A stretch of DNA of 64,000 nt from Haematobacter genomosp. 1. GTDB lineage: Bacteria > Pseudomonadota > Alphaproteobacteria > Rhodobacterales > Rhodobacteraceae. The notes under the pieces are model-generated. The model made no database searches and was not told the origin of the DNA. It saw nothing but the letters and a program-made list of their open reading frames with translations. Positions 16,979-25,582 of the stretch are shown here, piece by piece (the stretch's first letter is position 1; each line of letters begins with the position of its first letter). The translations under genes and the position numbers were made by a program. The stretch spans positions 1 to 64,000 of the forward strand of contig NZ_NIPW01000012.1 of the NCBI RefSeq assembly GCF_002196855.1. Direction: 5' to 3'.

Positions 16979-17443
16979 TCAGTTGGGCGAGTGCCCGTTG
17001 CCCATGCCGGCCTTGCGGGCCTCCACATTGAACACGACCGGGACTTCCCCGGCGTTTTCGAACACCAGAACCGCGTCCATCCGGTCGGCAGCGGACCACA
17101 GACGGGCTTTGGGCGCGGTGAAGCTCACATGCAGGCCGGTGGGGCTCAGCTTCACGGTCTCTCCGGCGGGAATGGTGATGGGGCCTGCGGAGGTGGTGGA
17201 AACCATGTTCCGAAAACGCTCCGCCGTACGGAGGCTCGCTTCACCCTGCGCCGGACGAATGGCGATCAGCCGGTCATCGGTCGCGCCCGTGTTCGTGACC
17301 GAGAAATAACCCTGCGGCGCCTGCCCGTCTCGGGTCGTCTCGAAAGCATAGGGATGCCCGACCGTCAGATCGCCGGCGCGGAAATCATGCGCGAAGGCGG
17401 GGGTGGCAAGCAGAAGCGACATCAGCGGAAGGCTGCGAAACAT
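16979..17443 (-). CDS. Copper chaperone PCu(A)C-like periplasmic protein, divergent
   Basis: This 154-residue protein has a signal peptide (MFRSLPLMSLLLATPAFA) and the overall PCu(A)C fold: GHPYAFETT...GYFSVTNTGATDDRLIAI near the front and ITIPAGETVKLSPTGLHVSF in the second half. Known members donate Cu(I) to cytochrome oxidase through H(M)X10MX21HXM ligands. Here the expected His/Met segment reads FRNMVSTTSAG and the final HLM-type motif reads HVSF, so the canonical copper site seems incomplete. A start five residues upstream is possible but gives a poorer signal peptide. Confidence 0.8.
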   Translation of the reverse strand: MFRSLPLMSLLLATPAFAHDFRAGDLTVGHPYAFETTRDGQAPQGYFSVTNTGATDDRLIAIRPAQGEASLRTAERFRNMVSTTSAGPITIPAGETVKLSPTGLHVSFTAPKARLWSAADRMDAVLVFENAGEVPVVFNVEARKAGMGNGHSPN

Positions 17444-17580
17444 GGATACTCCAATCATACTGGGATCATACTGAGACCTGCCGGCGAAGCGGCGGGCACG
17501 CTCCCTAACAGAAAGGATCAGGGCATGCGAGGCGCGGCATCATGATTTTGCCATAATTTTGTGCATAGCTGCCATGATGG

Positions 17581-17597
17581 CGCGACATTATGTCGCG
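17581..17597. repeat. 17-bp perfect palindrome CGCGACATTATGTCGCG
   Basis: Two 8-bp arms flank one central T, 3 bp past the stop codon of the DsbD-like gene and 140 bp upstream of the PCu(A)C-like gene, next to an AT-rich stretch (17545-17575). No T tract follows, so an operator for the PCu(A)C gene is as likely as a terminator. Confidence 0.55.
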
Positions 17598-17600
17598 ATG

Positions 17601-18419
17601 TCAGCCTGCCGGGCAGCCCAGCATATCCACCGCGCCCCTGTCGCCGATAAGCGTGATGCGCAGCCGGGAGCGGTCCAGCGCCAGCGTCTCTCCGGGAGGG
17701 GGAACGAGATCCGCGGATGCCGTCACGCCATGGGCCTCCCGCCGCGTATCGCTTTCCGACACCCAGACGGAGGGGTCCGGTGTCTCGAACACCGCAAGTT
17801 CCCGTCCGCCAAGCGGCGGTGCCTGAAAGGAGGCCGTCACGCGCAGGCCATCCGGGATTACCTCCACATGGCAGCGCAGGCTCTTTACCCCGGCCATGTC
17901 CGCATCCAGCGGGCCGGAGGCCAGGGCCGCGCGGATTGCCGGGTCCGGCTGTTTCGTCACCGGCAGGACGGCGTCAATGCGAAGATCGACCGGCACGCAG
18001 ATGTCGCGGCAGACCCCCAGCATGACATGGCTCCGCAGCGAAATGGGCTGATCTGCGTTCCGGGCGCGGATTTCCAAGGGCAGGACCAGTTCGCGCGTAT
18101 AGCCGACCGTGCGCATTCCGTTCAGCTCGAACACATGCGGCGCGGGCCAGTGCAGCGTCACCTCCGCCAGATTCTCCGACCCGCTCCAGTCAAAACTGGG
18201 CGGGATGCCCGCATCCCCCGGGGCGCGCCAATAGGTCTTCCACTGGTCGGCGAGCGTCAGGCGGATGGCCGCGACATGGCTGCCGTCGGCCTGCCGCCAG
18301 CCGGGCAGAACCTCTGCCTGCACCACGTCCTGCGGACGCGTTGGGGCGGCATGTCCCGCGAGGGCAGGCAGCAGCGTCGCTGCGGAAAAGGCGAGAAGGC
18401 GGAGCGGGCTGAGCATCAT
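17601..18419 (-). CDS. Periplasmic DsbD N-terminal-domain protein
   Basis: This 272-residue exported protein resembles the alpha domain of DsbD: WKTYWRAPGDAGIPPSFDWSGS near residue 60, then a cysteine pair in MLGVCRDICVPVDL, the CX3C site of this family. It lacks the membrane and thioredoxin domains of full DsbD. Such proteins are thought to take electrons from a membrane partner for periplasmic thiol or copper-related chemistry. The signal peptide is LLAFSAATLLPALAGHA. It lies upstream of a PCu(A)C-like gene on the same strand. Confidence 0.82.
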   Translation of the reverse strand: MMLSPLRLLAFSAATLLPALAGHAAPTRPQDVVQAEVLPGWRQADGSHVAAIRLTLADQWKTYWRAPGDAGIPPSFDWSGSENLAEVTLHWPAPHVFELNGMRTVGYTRELVLPLEIRARNADQPISLRSHVMLGVCRDICVPVDLRIDAVLPVTKQPDPAIRAALASGPLDADMAGVKSLRCHVEVIPDGLRVTASFQAPPLGGRELAVFETPDPSVWVSESDTRREAHGVTASADLVPPPGETLALDRSRLRITLIGDRGAVDMLGCPAG

Positions 18420-18561
18420 GGCGGGACTGTCGGCGGGATGTCGCGGGACTTGAAATCACATTCCGGCGACGAGATGGCATTGTCTCCCATGCGACGCAAT
18501 CTCCGCTTGTGCCGATAGTCCGATGCGCCATCTTATGCTCATGAGCAGCAGGACCACGCAT

Positions 18562-19119
18562 ATGTCTGACCTGGGGGGCAAGCTCCTCATCGCGATGCCC
18601 GGTTTGGGCGATCCGCGGTTTGAAAGGAGCGTGATTCTGATCTGCGCCCATTCTCCGCAGGGGTCCATGGGGCTTGTCGTCAACAAGCCGGCCGCGGATA
18701 TCAGTTTCGAGGCGCTGCTGGACCAGCTTTCCATACCCCACTTCGGGGGCCGCTGCCCTATCCATGTCGGCGGGCCGATGGAAGCCGCCCGCGGCTTTGT
18801 CCTCCATTCTCCGCAGATCGATGATGAGGAGGAGGCCGGGACGATAGAGGTCGGCCCCCACTTCGCGATGACCACCACGCCCGATATCCTGCGGGAGATC
18901 GCGCGCGGCACGGGGCCGGGGCAGGCGCTCCTGGCGCTGGGCTACGCAGGTTGGGGTCCGGGTCAGTTGGAGAACGAGATTCTCCGCGATGACTGGCTGG
19001 TGTGCAACGCGCTTCCCGACCTCGTCTTCGCCGCCGACAACGGAACGAAGTGGCTTGCCGCGATCCGGTCGATGGGCGTGGATCCGATAAGCCTGTCGGC
19101 CTTCGGCGGCAGGGCCTGA
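18562..19119 (+). CDS. YqgE/AlgH family protein (UPF0301)
   Basis: This 185-residue cytoplasmic protein has the family marks GKLLIAMPGLGDPRFERSVI at the front and the LGYAGWGPGQLENEI segment in the second half. Its molecular role is unsettled in the literature. The ATG at 18562 is chosen because it puts GKLLIAMP five residues in, as in relatives, and gives 185 residues against a usual 185-190. Three earlier in-frame ATGs (18523, 18535, 18541) are alternatives. It is divergent from the DsbD-like gene with 142 bp between. Confidence 0.93.
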   Translation: MSDLGGKLLIAMPGLGDPRFERSVILICAHSPQGSMGLVVNKPAADISFEALLDQLSIPHFGGRCPIHVGGPMEAARGFVLHSPQIDDEEEAGTIEVGPHFAMTTTPDILREIARGTGPGQALLALGYAGWGPGQLENEILRDDWLVCNALPDLVFAADNGTKWLAAIRSMGVDPISLSAFGGRA

Positions 19120-19513
19120 GGGTTCCGGCGTTCGGCGCGGTGGCCGCAGTGGCGGACCTCGCCATCGCAGTCCCTCCTGTGCGAGCGCGACCGATGTCGT
19201 CGCCTTGCGGGCATCCCGTCCGATGAGCATGCGGCTCAGCATCCGGTCCCCCATTCCTGAGGCGCGCCACCGGCCAATCCGGCGCAGCCTTTGAACAGAG
19301 AATGCGGCCCGAAGGGTTCCTGAGCCAGTCACCGCACAGCCAGATCATGGGATCTGACAAGGGTGGTGAAAAAGATCGGGAGGGTCATGCCTGCGCTGCG
19401 GGAATCGGCAGATCGGACCCGGACTTATCCGAAGCGTGTTTCGGGCGGGTGTTCGCAGACAGTAAAGGATTTCCGCTCCAACGCGGGTCTGAAAGCCTTT
19501 CTTCGGCAGCCTG
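19120..19513. other. Intergenic interval without visible gene
   Basis: Between two convergent genes lie 394 bp with no credible frame, no clear hairpin with a T tract and no known RNA motif that I can see. Confidence 0.5.
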
Positions 19514-20518
19514 CTAAGCTGATCGGCCAAACGGATCGGTCACGGGCCGCGGGGCGGCGGCCCGGCGCAACCTGTCGTTGATCGCGCGGCCCAACCCGCT
19601 TTCCGGGATGGGAGAGACGGCAATGACCGTTCCCGGGCCGGTGTCGATTTCCCGCATGTAGTGAAAGAGGTTGGCCGCAGCCTCCGTCAGATCGCCTGCG
19701 GGAGAGAGGTTCAGCGTGGCACCCGCATCCTGGGGCCCGAAGCCGAGCCATGCCTCCCCTGCCGCGGGGCGGGTGGCGAGGCGCATCTCGGCCCGCGGCG
19801 CGTAGTGGGAGGAGAGCTGCCCCGGCGCGACGGGCCGCGCCGGATCGGCCGCGGGCGCGGGGATCGCACGGCCCAAAGCGGCTTCCAGATCCTCGAGCGC
19901 CAGCCCGCCGGGGCGGAGCAGCAGCGGTGCCTCCAGCAGCCCGACGATCGTCGATTCCACCCCCACGGCGGCCTCTCCGCCGTCGATCACCGCTTCGATC
20001 CGCCCGTCAAGACCGTCGAGCACATGGGTCGCGCGGGTCGGGCTGACCCGGCCCGAGGGATTGGCGGATGGCGCGGCCAGAGGCCCGCCGAACCGGCGGA
20101 GCAACGCCTGTGCGACGGGATGCGCGGGCACCCGCACCGCCACGCTGTCATTGCCCGCCGTGACCAGCGGAGACAGCCCCGCTTCCGGCAGCAGGGGCAG
20201 GACGAGCGTCAGCGGCCCCGGCCAGAAGGCGCGGGCAAGCCGCTCCGCCTCCGGTGTCAGTCGGGCATAGCGGCCCACGCCTGCCAGATCGGCGACATGG
20301 ATGATGAGAGGATTGAACCGGGGCCGCCCCTTCGCCTCGAAGATGCGCGCCACCGCGTGATCCTGCCGCGCATCGGCGGCCAGCCCATAGACCGTTTCCG
20401 TCGGCAGGGCCACCAGCCCCCCCTCTGCCAGAAGGCGTGCCGCGGTCTCTATCCCCGCGCCGTCGGGGGTGAGACGGCGTGTGGTTCCAGTGACGCTGCG
20501 TTGGGGCTTGCCGGTCAT
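19514..20518 (-). CDS. L-threonylcarbamoyladenylate synthase (Sua5 type)
   Basis: This 334-residue enzyme makes threonylcarbamoyl-AMP from threonine, bicarbonate and ATP, the first step of tRNA t6A37 synthesis. The YrdC domain is shown by LVALPTETVYGLAADA and KGRPRFNPLIIHV; the C-terminal Sua5 extension from about residue 205 (GQLSSHYAPRAEM) marks the long form. Its product is further modified by MtaB, encoded at 5.7-6.9 kb. The start MTGKPQRS leaves 82 bp to the divergent acyl-CoA dehydrogenase start. Confidence 0.94.
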   Translation of the reverse strand: MTGKPQRSVTGTTRRLTPDGAGIETAARLLAEGGLVALPTETVYGLAADARQDHAVARIFEAKGRPRFNPLIIHVADLAGVGRYARLTPEAERLARAFWPGPLTLVLPLLPEAGLSPLVTAGNDSVAVRVPAHPVAQALLRRFGGPLAAPSANPSGRVSPTRATHVLDGLDGRIEAVIDGGEAAVGVESTIVGLLEAPLLLRPGGLALEDLEAALGRAIPAPAADPARPVAPGQLSSHYAPRAEMRLATRPAAGEAWLGFGPQDAGATLNLSPAGDLTEAAANLFHYMREIDTGPGTVIAVSPIPESGLGRAINDRLRRAAAPRPVTDPFGRSA

Positions 20519-20600
20519 GTTGCTTTGTTTAGCCTTCGTGCCAGTTGATGCCGAGATACGCGCCCGGGCGGTCGCCGCCAAGGTGCGAGGGGAGAATTCG

Positions 20601-22307
20601 ATGGCTTTTCGCGCGCCGGTGAAGGATCAGACCTTCATCTTCGATCATATCGTTGGTTTTCAGGGCCTCTCCGCCACAGAGCCCTATGCGGATGCCACGC
20701 GCGATCTGGCGCAGCAGATCCTCGATGAGGCGGCCAAGCTGGCGGGGGATGTCCTCGCGCCGCTGAACCGGGCGGGCGACCTGACGCCCGCAAAGCTGGA
20801 GAACGGCGTCGTCCGCACCTCTCCCGGCTTTGCCGAAGGGTATCGCGCCATCGCGGAGGGCGGCTGGGTCGGCATGTCGGCGGCCCCGGAATTCGGCGGG
20901 ATGGGCCTGCCGATCACGCTGGCCACGGCGGTGAACGAGATGTTCTCCGGCGCCTGCCTGTCGCTGCACCTGAACCCCCTGCTCACCCAGGGCCAGATCG
21001 AGGCGCTGGAGCATCACGCCACGGATGAGCTGAAGCGCCTTTACCTGCCGAAACTGACCTCCGGGGAATGGAACGGCACGATGAACCTCACCGAACCCGG
21101 CGCGGGGTCGGATGTCGGCGCGCTGGTGACGAAGGCGGTGGACAACGGCGACGGCACCTTCGCGATTTCGGGGCAGAAGATCTTCATCACTTGGGGCGAC
21201 GGGGATTTCATGCCCAATGTGTGCCACCTCGTGCTGGCGCGGCTCCCCGATGGCGGGCCGGGCGTCAAGGGGATCAGCCTGTTCCTCGTGCCGAAGCTGC
21301 TCCTCGATGAGGACGGCGAACCCGGACCCAGAAACGGCGTGCGCGTCGTGTCGCTGGAGCACAAGATGGGCCTGCATGGCTCGCCGACCTGCGTGATGGA
21401 ATACGACAATGCGACCGGCTGGCTGATCGGCGAGCGGCACGGCGGCATCAAGGCGATGTTCACCATGATGAACAACGCCCGTCTCGGTGTGGCGACCCAG
21501 GGGGTCGGCGTGGCGGAGGCTGCCTGCCAGCAGGCGCTGGCCTATGCGCTGGACCGCAGGCAGGGCAAGACGCCGGTGCCGGGCGGGGGCACGATCATCG
21601 ACCATGCCGACGTGCGGCGGATGCTGGCCGGCATGAAGGCGCAGACCTTCGCCGCCCGCTGCATCGTGCTGGACTGTGCTCTCGCCCTCGACATGGCCAA
21701 GGCCACGGGCGAGGCGGAGTGGGAGGCCCGCGCCGGTGTTCTGACCCCCATCGCCAAGGCCTTCGCCACCGATACCGGCAACGAGGTCACGCAGACCTCC
21801 ATCCAGATCCACGGCGGCATGGGCTTCATCGAGGAGACGGGCGCCGCCCAGCTTGCCCGCGACGTGCGGGTCTGCGCCATCTACGAGGGGACGAACGGCA
21901 TTCAGGCCGCCGATCTCGTCGGCCGCAAGATGATGGACGGGGGGGAGGCGATCAACCGCCTGATCGACGAGATACAGTCCGGGGCGGAGGCCGCGAAACC
22001 CGACCATCCGCAACTGGCTGAGGAGGTCTGGAACGCCGCCGAGTCGCTCCGTGAGGTAACGGACTGGCTCGTCGCCCAGCCCGTGAACGACCGCTTTGCC
22101 GGGTCCGTGCCCTATCTGCGGGCCTTCGCGCTGGTGCTGGGGGGATCCTACCACCTTCGGGCCGCCTGCTCCGATCCGGCAGAACGGGAGGCGCTGGCCA
22201 CCTTCTTCATCCGCCGGATGCTGCCCGACCATGTTTCGCTCCTGCGGCAGGCGCATGAGGGGGCTGCGGGGCTCTATGCTGTCACGGCAGAGGAACTGGC
22301 GGTTTGA
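20601..22307 (+). CDS. Acyl-CoA dehydrogenase of the long (DmdC-like) type
   Basis: This 568-residue flavoprotein oxidises an acyl-CoA and passes electrons to ETF. Domain order is an N-terminal helical domain, the FAD-binding middle part with NGTMNLTEPGAGSDVGAL and ISGQKIFITWGD, and a C-terminal extension after IYEGTNGIQAADLVGRK. The length and N-terminus (FRAPVKDQTFIF) match the group that includes methylmercaptopropionyl-CoA dehydrogenase DmdC, but many family members are ordinary fatty acyl-CoA enzymes, so the substrate is open. The start is preceded by GAGGGGAG. It overlaps the next gene by 4 bp; the ETF-ubiquinone oxidoreductase that re-oxidises ETF is encoded 5 kb away. Confidence 0.9.
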   Translation: MAFRAPVKDQTFIFDHIVGFQGLSATEPYADATRDLAQQILDEAAKLAGDVLAPLNRAGDLTPAKLENGVVRTSPGFAEGYRAIAEGGWVGMSAAPEFGGMGLPITLATAVNEMFSGACLSLHLNPLLTQGQIEALEHHATDELKRLYLPKLTSGEWNGTMNLTEPGAGSDVGALVTKAVDNGDGTFAISGQKIFITWGDGDFMPNVCHLVLARLPDGGPGVKGISLFLVPKLLLDEDGEPGPRNGVRVVSLEHKMGLHGSPTCVMEYDNATGWLIGERHGGIKAMFTMMNNARLGVATQGVGVAEAACQQALAYALDRRQGKTPVPGGGTIIDHADVRRMLAGMKAQTFAARCIVLDCALALDMAKATGEAEWEARAGVLTPIAKAFATDTGNEVTQTSIQIHGGMGFIEETGAAQLARDVRVCAIYEGTNGIQAADLVGRKMMDGGEAINRLIDEIQSGAEAAKPDHPQLAEEVWNAAESLREVTDWLVAQPVNDRFAGSVPYLRAFALVLGGSYHLRAACSDPAEREALATFFIRRMLPDHVSLLRQAHEGAAGLYAVTAEELAV

Positions 22308-23335
22308 ACGCGCTGCGCTATCCGCTGGAGGCGCCGCCCGCACCGGGTGACGTGGCCGAAATCGCCGAGGGCGTGTTGTGGATCCGGGTGCCACTGCCGC
22401 TGCGCCTCGATCATGTGAACGCCTATGCCTTCGACGATGGCGATGGCTGGACACTGGTCGATACCGGTTTCGACACGCCCCCCACGCGTGAGATGTGGGA
22501 GGCCGTCCTGTCGGGCCCGCTGGCGGGCCGGCCCGTCCGCCGGGTGATCGGCACCCACCACCACCCGGACCATATCGGCCTTGCCGGATGGTTCGTGGAG
22601 AAGCACGGGGCGGAGCTGGTCACCACGCGAACGGCCTTCCTCTTTGCCCGGATGCTGCGGCTGGAGGCCCATGATCGCCCGCCGGAGACACAGCTTTCCT
22701 ACTGGCGGGCCTGTGGCATGGATGCGGCGATCTATGACAAGCGCGCGAACGACCGGCCCTACAACAGTTCCGATGTCGTCCATGCCATCCCCGGCACCTT
22801 CCGCCGCATCGCGGAGGGGGATGCCATCCACATCGGCGGGCGGGATTTCGAGGTGCATATCGGCAACGGCCATGCGCCGGAGCATGCGACGCTGTGGAGC
22901 AGTGACGGCAGCCTCGTGATTGCGGGCGATCAGATCCTGTCCACCATCTCGCCCAATCTCGGCGTCTATGCGACGGAGCCGGAGGCCGATCCGGTGGGCG
23001 ACTGGCTGGAAAGCTGCACGCGTCTGGGCCGTTATGCTCGCGAGGGGCAGTTGGCGCTTTCCGGGCATAAGCTGCCGTTCTTCGGGACCGGGCCACGGCT
23101 CGCGCAGATGATCTCCGGCCATGTCGCGGCGCTCGACCGTCTGGAGGAGGCGCTTGCCACCCCGCGTCGTGCGGCGGAGTGCTTCCCCTTCCTGTTCCGC
23201 CGCCCGATCGGCGAGAGCGAGTATACGCTCGCGCTGGGGGAGGCGGTCGCCCATCTCAACCACCTGACCCAAACGGGCAGGGCGCGGCGCTACCGCGAAC
23301 CGGGGAGCGAGGCGTGGCTCTGGAAGCGCACCTGA
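22304..23335 (+). CDS. MBL-fold metallo-hydrolase
   Basis: This 343-residue protein has the metallo-beta-lactamase zinc motif THHHPDH near residue 85, a further histidine in NGHAPEHATLW and an aspartate in VIAGDQIL, so both metal sites look complete. It belongs to the glyoxalase II / hydroxyacylglutathione hydrolase-like branch; the coupling to an acyl-CoA dehydrogenase suggests a thioesterase-type reaction, but this is inference. The TTG start overlaps the upstream stop codon (TTGA), indicating translational coupling. Confidence 0.88.
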   Translation: MNALRYPLEAPPAPGDVAEIAEGVLWIRVPLPLRLDHVNAYAFDDGDGWTLVDTGFDTPPTREMWEAVLSGPLAGRPVRRVIGTHHHPDHIGLAGWFVEKHGAELVTTRTAFLFARMLRLEAHDRPPETQLSYWRACGMDAAIYDKRANDRPYNSSDVVHAIPGTFRRIAEGDAIHIGGRDFEVHIGNGHAPEHATLWSSDGSLVIAGDQILSTISPNLGVYATEPEADPVGDWLESCTRLGRYAREGQLALSGHKLPFFGTGPRLAQMISGHVAALDRLEEALATPRRAAECFPFLFRRPIGESEYTLALGEAVAHLNHLTQTGRARRYREPGSEAWLWKRT

Positions 23336-23523
23336 CATGAGGTCCGGGATCCGGGGAGCCAGGGGTTGGGAGCCAGGATCTGGGGGTAGGATCTGCGGCC
23401 TCAGAACTGCGGGGCAGAACGGCAACGTTCTGTGCCAGTGACGCGGCTGGTCCTTCCGTCGGTGGTGACAGGGGCCTCCCGATAAGCTATCGCTTCGGAA
23501 CGAAGAACTGACAGGAAGGCGAG

Positions 23524-23679
23524 ATGATGCAGGACCACGCCCAATCCCCCGCCCACGAGCATGGCACGATGGATATCTCCGCGCAGGAGAAGACCTTCGA
23601 GGGCTTCATCCGCTTCATGACCTACGGGACGGTGGTTGTTCTGCTCCTCCTCATCTTTCTCGCGCTGACCACTCTCTGA
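23524..23679 (+). CDS. aa3-type cytochrome c oxidase subunit IV
   Basis: This 51-residue peptide has a histidine-rich N-terminus (MMQDHAQSPAHEHGTMDIS), the family motif EKTFEGFIRF, and one C-terminal membrane helix (VVVLLLLIFLALTTL). This is the small fourth subunit of alphaproteobacterial aa3 oxidase. The ribosome-binding site AGGAAGG precedes the start by 7 bp. The main oxidase subunits are not in the window. Confidence 0.88.
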   Translation: MMQDHAQSPAHEHGTMDISAQEKTFEGFIRFMTYGTVVVLLLLIFLALTTL

Positions 23680-23716
23680 TCATGCGGGCATTCTGCGGGG
23701 CGGAGGTTGCCGTCCG

Positions 23717-24343
23717 ATGAACGCTGCAGGCTGGCTGCGGCTTGTGGCCGTGGTGTCGATGCCGCTGTGGCTTGTCGCCTGCGGCGCGGCGGAAAAGACA
23801 TGGGCACCCGATGCGGCGGTGCAGGCGGCGACCTATCGTTTCGATGGGCCGCCCATGCTGACGCTCTATACCGCGATCAACAACAACACCGGGGCGGGAG
23901 AGCACTCCGGCCTGATGATCAACGCCGATCAGCGCGTCCTTTTCGACCCTGCCGGAAGCTGGACACATAGCAAGGTGCCCGAGCGGAACGATGTCCATTA
24001 CGGCATCACCGCAGGCGTGGAGCACTGGTATGTCAACTACCACGCCCGCCCGGCCTATCACGTGGTCCGTCAGGAACTCGTGGTGACACCTGCCGTCGCG
24101 GCCGAGGCCAAGCGGCTGGCAGAGGCCTATGGCGCGACGCCCAAGGCGATGTGCGCCCGCGCTGTCAGCAGCGTCCTGTCCCAGCTTCCGGGCTTTGAGG
24201 GGATCGGGCGGACCTATTTCCCGAAGACGCTGATGGAGGAATTCGGAGAGATGCCGGGCGTCGTCACGACCTATTTCTACGATGACGACGAGGACAATTC
24301 GAACCCGCTTCGGCAGCAGGACCATCCCGATCCGATTCGCTGA
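23717..24343 (+). CDS. Conserved lipoprotein of unknown function
   Basis: This 208-residue protein has a lipoprotein signal peptide with lipobox LVAC (Cys 22). The mature part has mixed alpha/beta composition, a histidine-rich segment (VEHWYVNYHARPAYHVV), a cysteine in KAMCARAVSS and an acidic tail DDDEDNSNPLRQQDHPDP. I do not recognise a characterised family. The CARAVSS region with upstream HSGLMI could belong to an NlpC/P60-like or DUF4105-type fold, which I cannot confirm. Confidence 0.78.
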   Translation: MNAAGWLRLVAVVSMPLWLVACGAAEKTWAPDAAVQAATYRFDGPPMLTLYTAINNNTGAGEHSGLMINADQRVLFDPAGSWTHSKVPERNDVHYGITAGVEHWYVNYHARPAYHVVRQELVVTPAVAAEAKRLAEAYGATPKAMCARAVSSVLSQLPGFEGIGRTYFPKTLMEEFGEMPGVVTTYFYDDDEDNSNPLRQQDHPDPIR

Positions 24344-24412
24344 CCGTGATTGACCGATCATCCTTCACGGCCTTCAGTGCTGGCCGTCGGTGCTTGTCAT
24401 CGGTGAGGGCCG

Positions 24413-24733
24413 TCAGAAGAAATAGGGCAGTACCAGCGCCACGCCGCCGCCCAGGATCGCGGCAAGGGTGCTGCGCGTGATCATCCCGACCACGATCGTC
24501 GCCCCCGCCGCCATCAGGCGCAGCGGATCCAGCCCGCCGTCCGGCGCGTGCTGAAGGACGATGGGCATCGCGAGCCCCGGCAGCACCGCCGCCGCCGTGT
24601 AGCGCAGGTGGCGTTGCAGCCAGTCCGGGAAGGGCCGGTTTCCCATCAGCCCGAGGAAGGAGAAGCGGAGCAGGAACGTGCCCGCCCCGAGCGCAAGGAT
24701 GATCCCCCAGATCTCCAGCTTGCCATAGCTCAT
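24413..24733 (-). CDS. azlD: AzlD family branched-chain amino acid exporter subunit
   Basis: This 106-residue membrane protein has three to four helices and the family start YGKLEIWGIILALGAGTFLLRFSFLGL-like pattern. AzlD pairs with AzlC to export branched-chain amino acids. The ATG overlaps the azlC stop by 4 bp (ATGA), fixing the start. Confidence 0.92.
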   Translation of the reverse strand: MSYGKLEIWGIILALGAGTFLLRFSFLGLMGNRPFPDWLQRHLRYTAAAVLPGLAMPIVLQHAPDGGLDPLRLMAAGATIVVGMITRSTLAAILGGGVALVLPYFF

Positions 24734-25437
24734 TCCCGCACCCTCCGCCGCGCCAGAAGCTGCTCCACCGCCGCGCCCGCCATCATCGCGAAAACAGCCG
24801 CGACGAGCAGGCCGAGGTTGTAGGGGATAAACGAAAACGCAAGCGTGAGGACGACCGATACCACTGCCGCGGCCAGATGGGCGGGGTTGCGCAGCAGCGG
24901 TGCGATCATGGCGAGGAAGGTGATCGGGATGGCGAGATCCAGGGGCACGTCGGCCGGAATGAAGCCCCCCGCCGTCGCGCCGACCAATGTGGAGACGGGC
25001 CACGGCACCGCAGTGAACAGCACCGCGCCGAAGTAATAGGCCACCTTGTCGCGCAGCCGCATCGGCGCGCCGGTGTCAAACCGCAACGCGCTGATCGCAT
25101 AGGACTGGTCCGTCAGGCTGTAGGCCGCGAGCGCCCTTTGCCACACCGGCATGCCGCCCAGATGCGGCGCGAGAGAGGCCGAATACATCGCCATGCGGAT
25201 GTTCACCGCCAGGCCCGTCGCAATGACGATCAGCACGGGCGCATTGTCATTCATCAGTTGCAGGGCGCTGAACTGCGAGGCGCCCGCGATCACCAGGATG
25301 GAAAACCCCATGATCTCGATCAGGTTGAACCCCGCCGTGCGGGCCGTGATGCCGAACAGCAGCCCGAAGGGCACGACAACGATGAGGTAGGGCAGGCCCG
25401 CAACCACCCCCCGACGAAACCATGGATTGAGAAACAT
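24730..25437 (-). CDS. azlC: AzlC family branched-chain amino acid exporter
   Basis: This 235-residue membrane protein has the AzlC marks FRRGVVAGLPYLIVVVPFG at the N-terminus and GASQFSALQLM, followed by SLTDQSYAIS in the second half. It forms the transport unit with the overlapping azlD. The ATG start 28 codons into a longer frame is chosen because the earlier part is basic and unrelated. Confidence 0.92.
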   Translation of the reverse strand: MFLNPWFRRGVVAGLPYLIVVVPFGLLFGITARTAGFNLIEIMGFSILVIAGASQFSALQLMNDNAPVLIVIATGLAVNIRMAMYSASLAPHLGGMPVWQRALAAYSLTDQSYAISALRFDTGAPMRLRDKVAYYFGAVLFTAVPWPVSTLVGATAGGFIPADVPLDLAIPITFLAMIAPLLRNPAHLAAAVVSVVLTLAFSFIPYNLGLLVAAVFAMMAGAAVEQLLARRRVRE

Positions 25438-25582
25438 TGGCGCTGGTCGCCTCCGCCGACACCGCGCCACCATAAGGAGACGCGGTTCGGCTTTGCAACC
25501 ACCCGCCGCCCGCTGACACACCGATATTGCGTCGCTGTGTCCGATGGCCGCTGACGGGACCGCCGGTGCGGATGGTTCCGGC

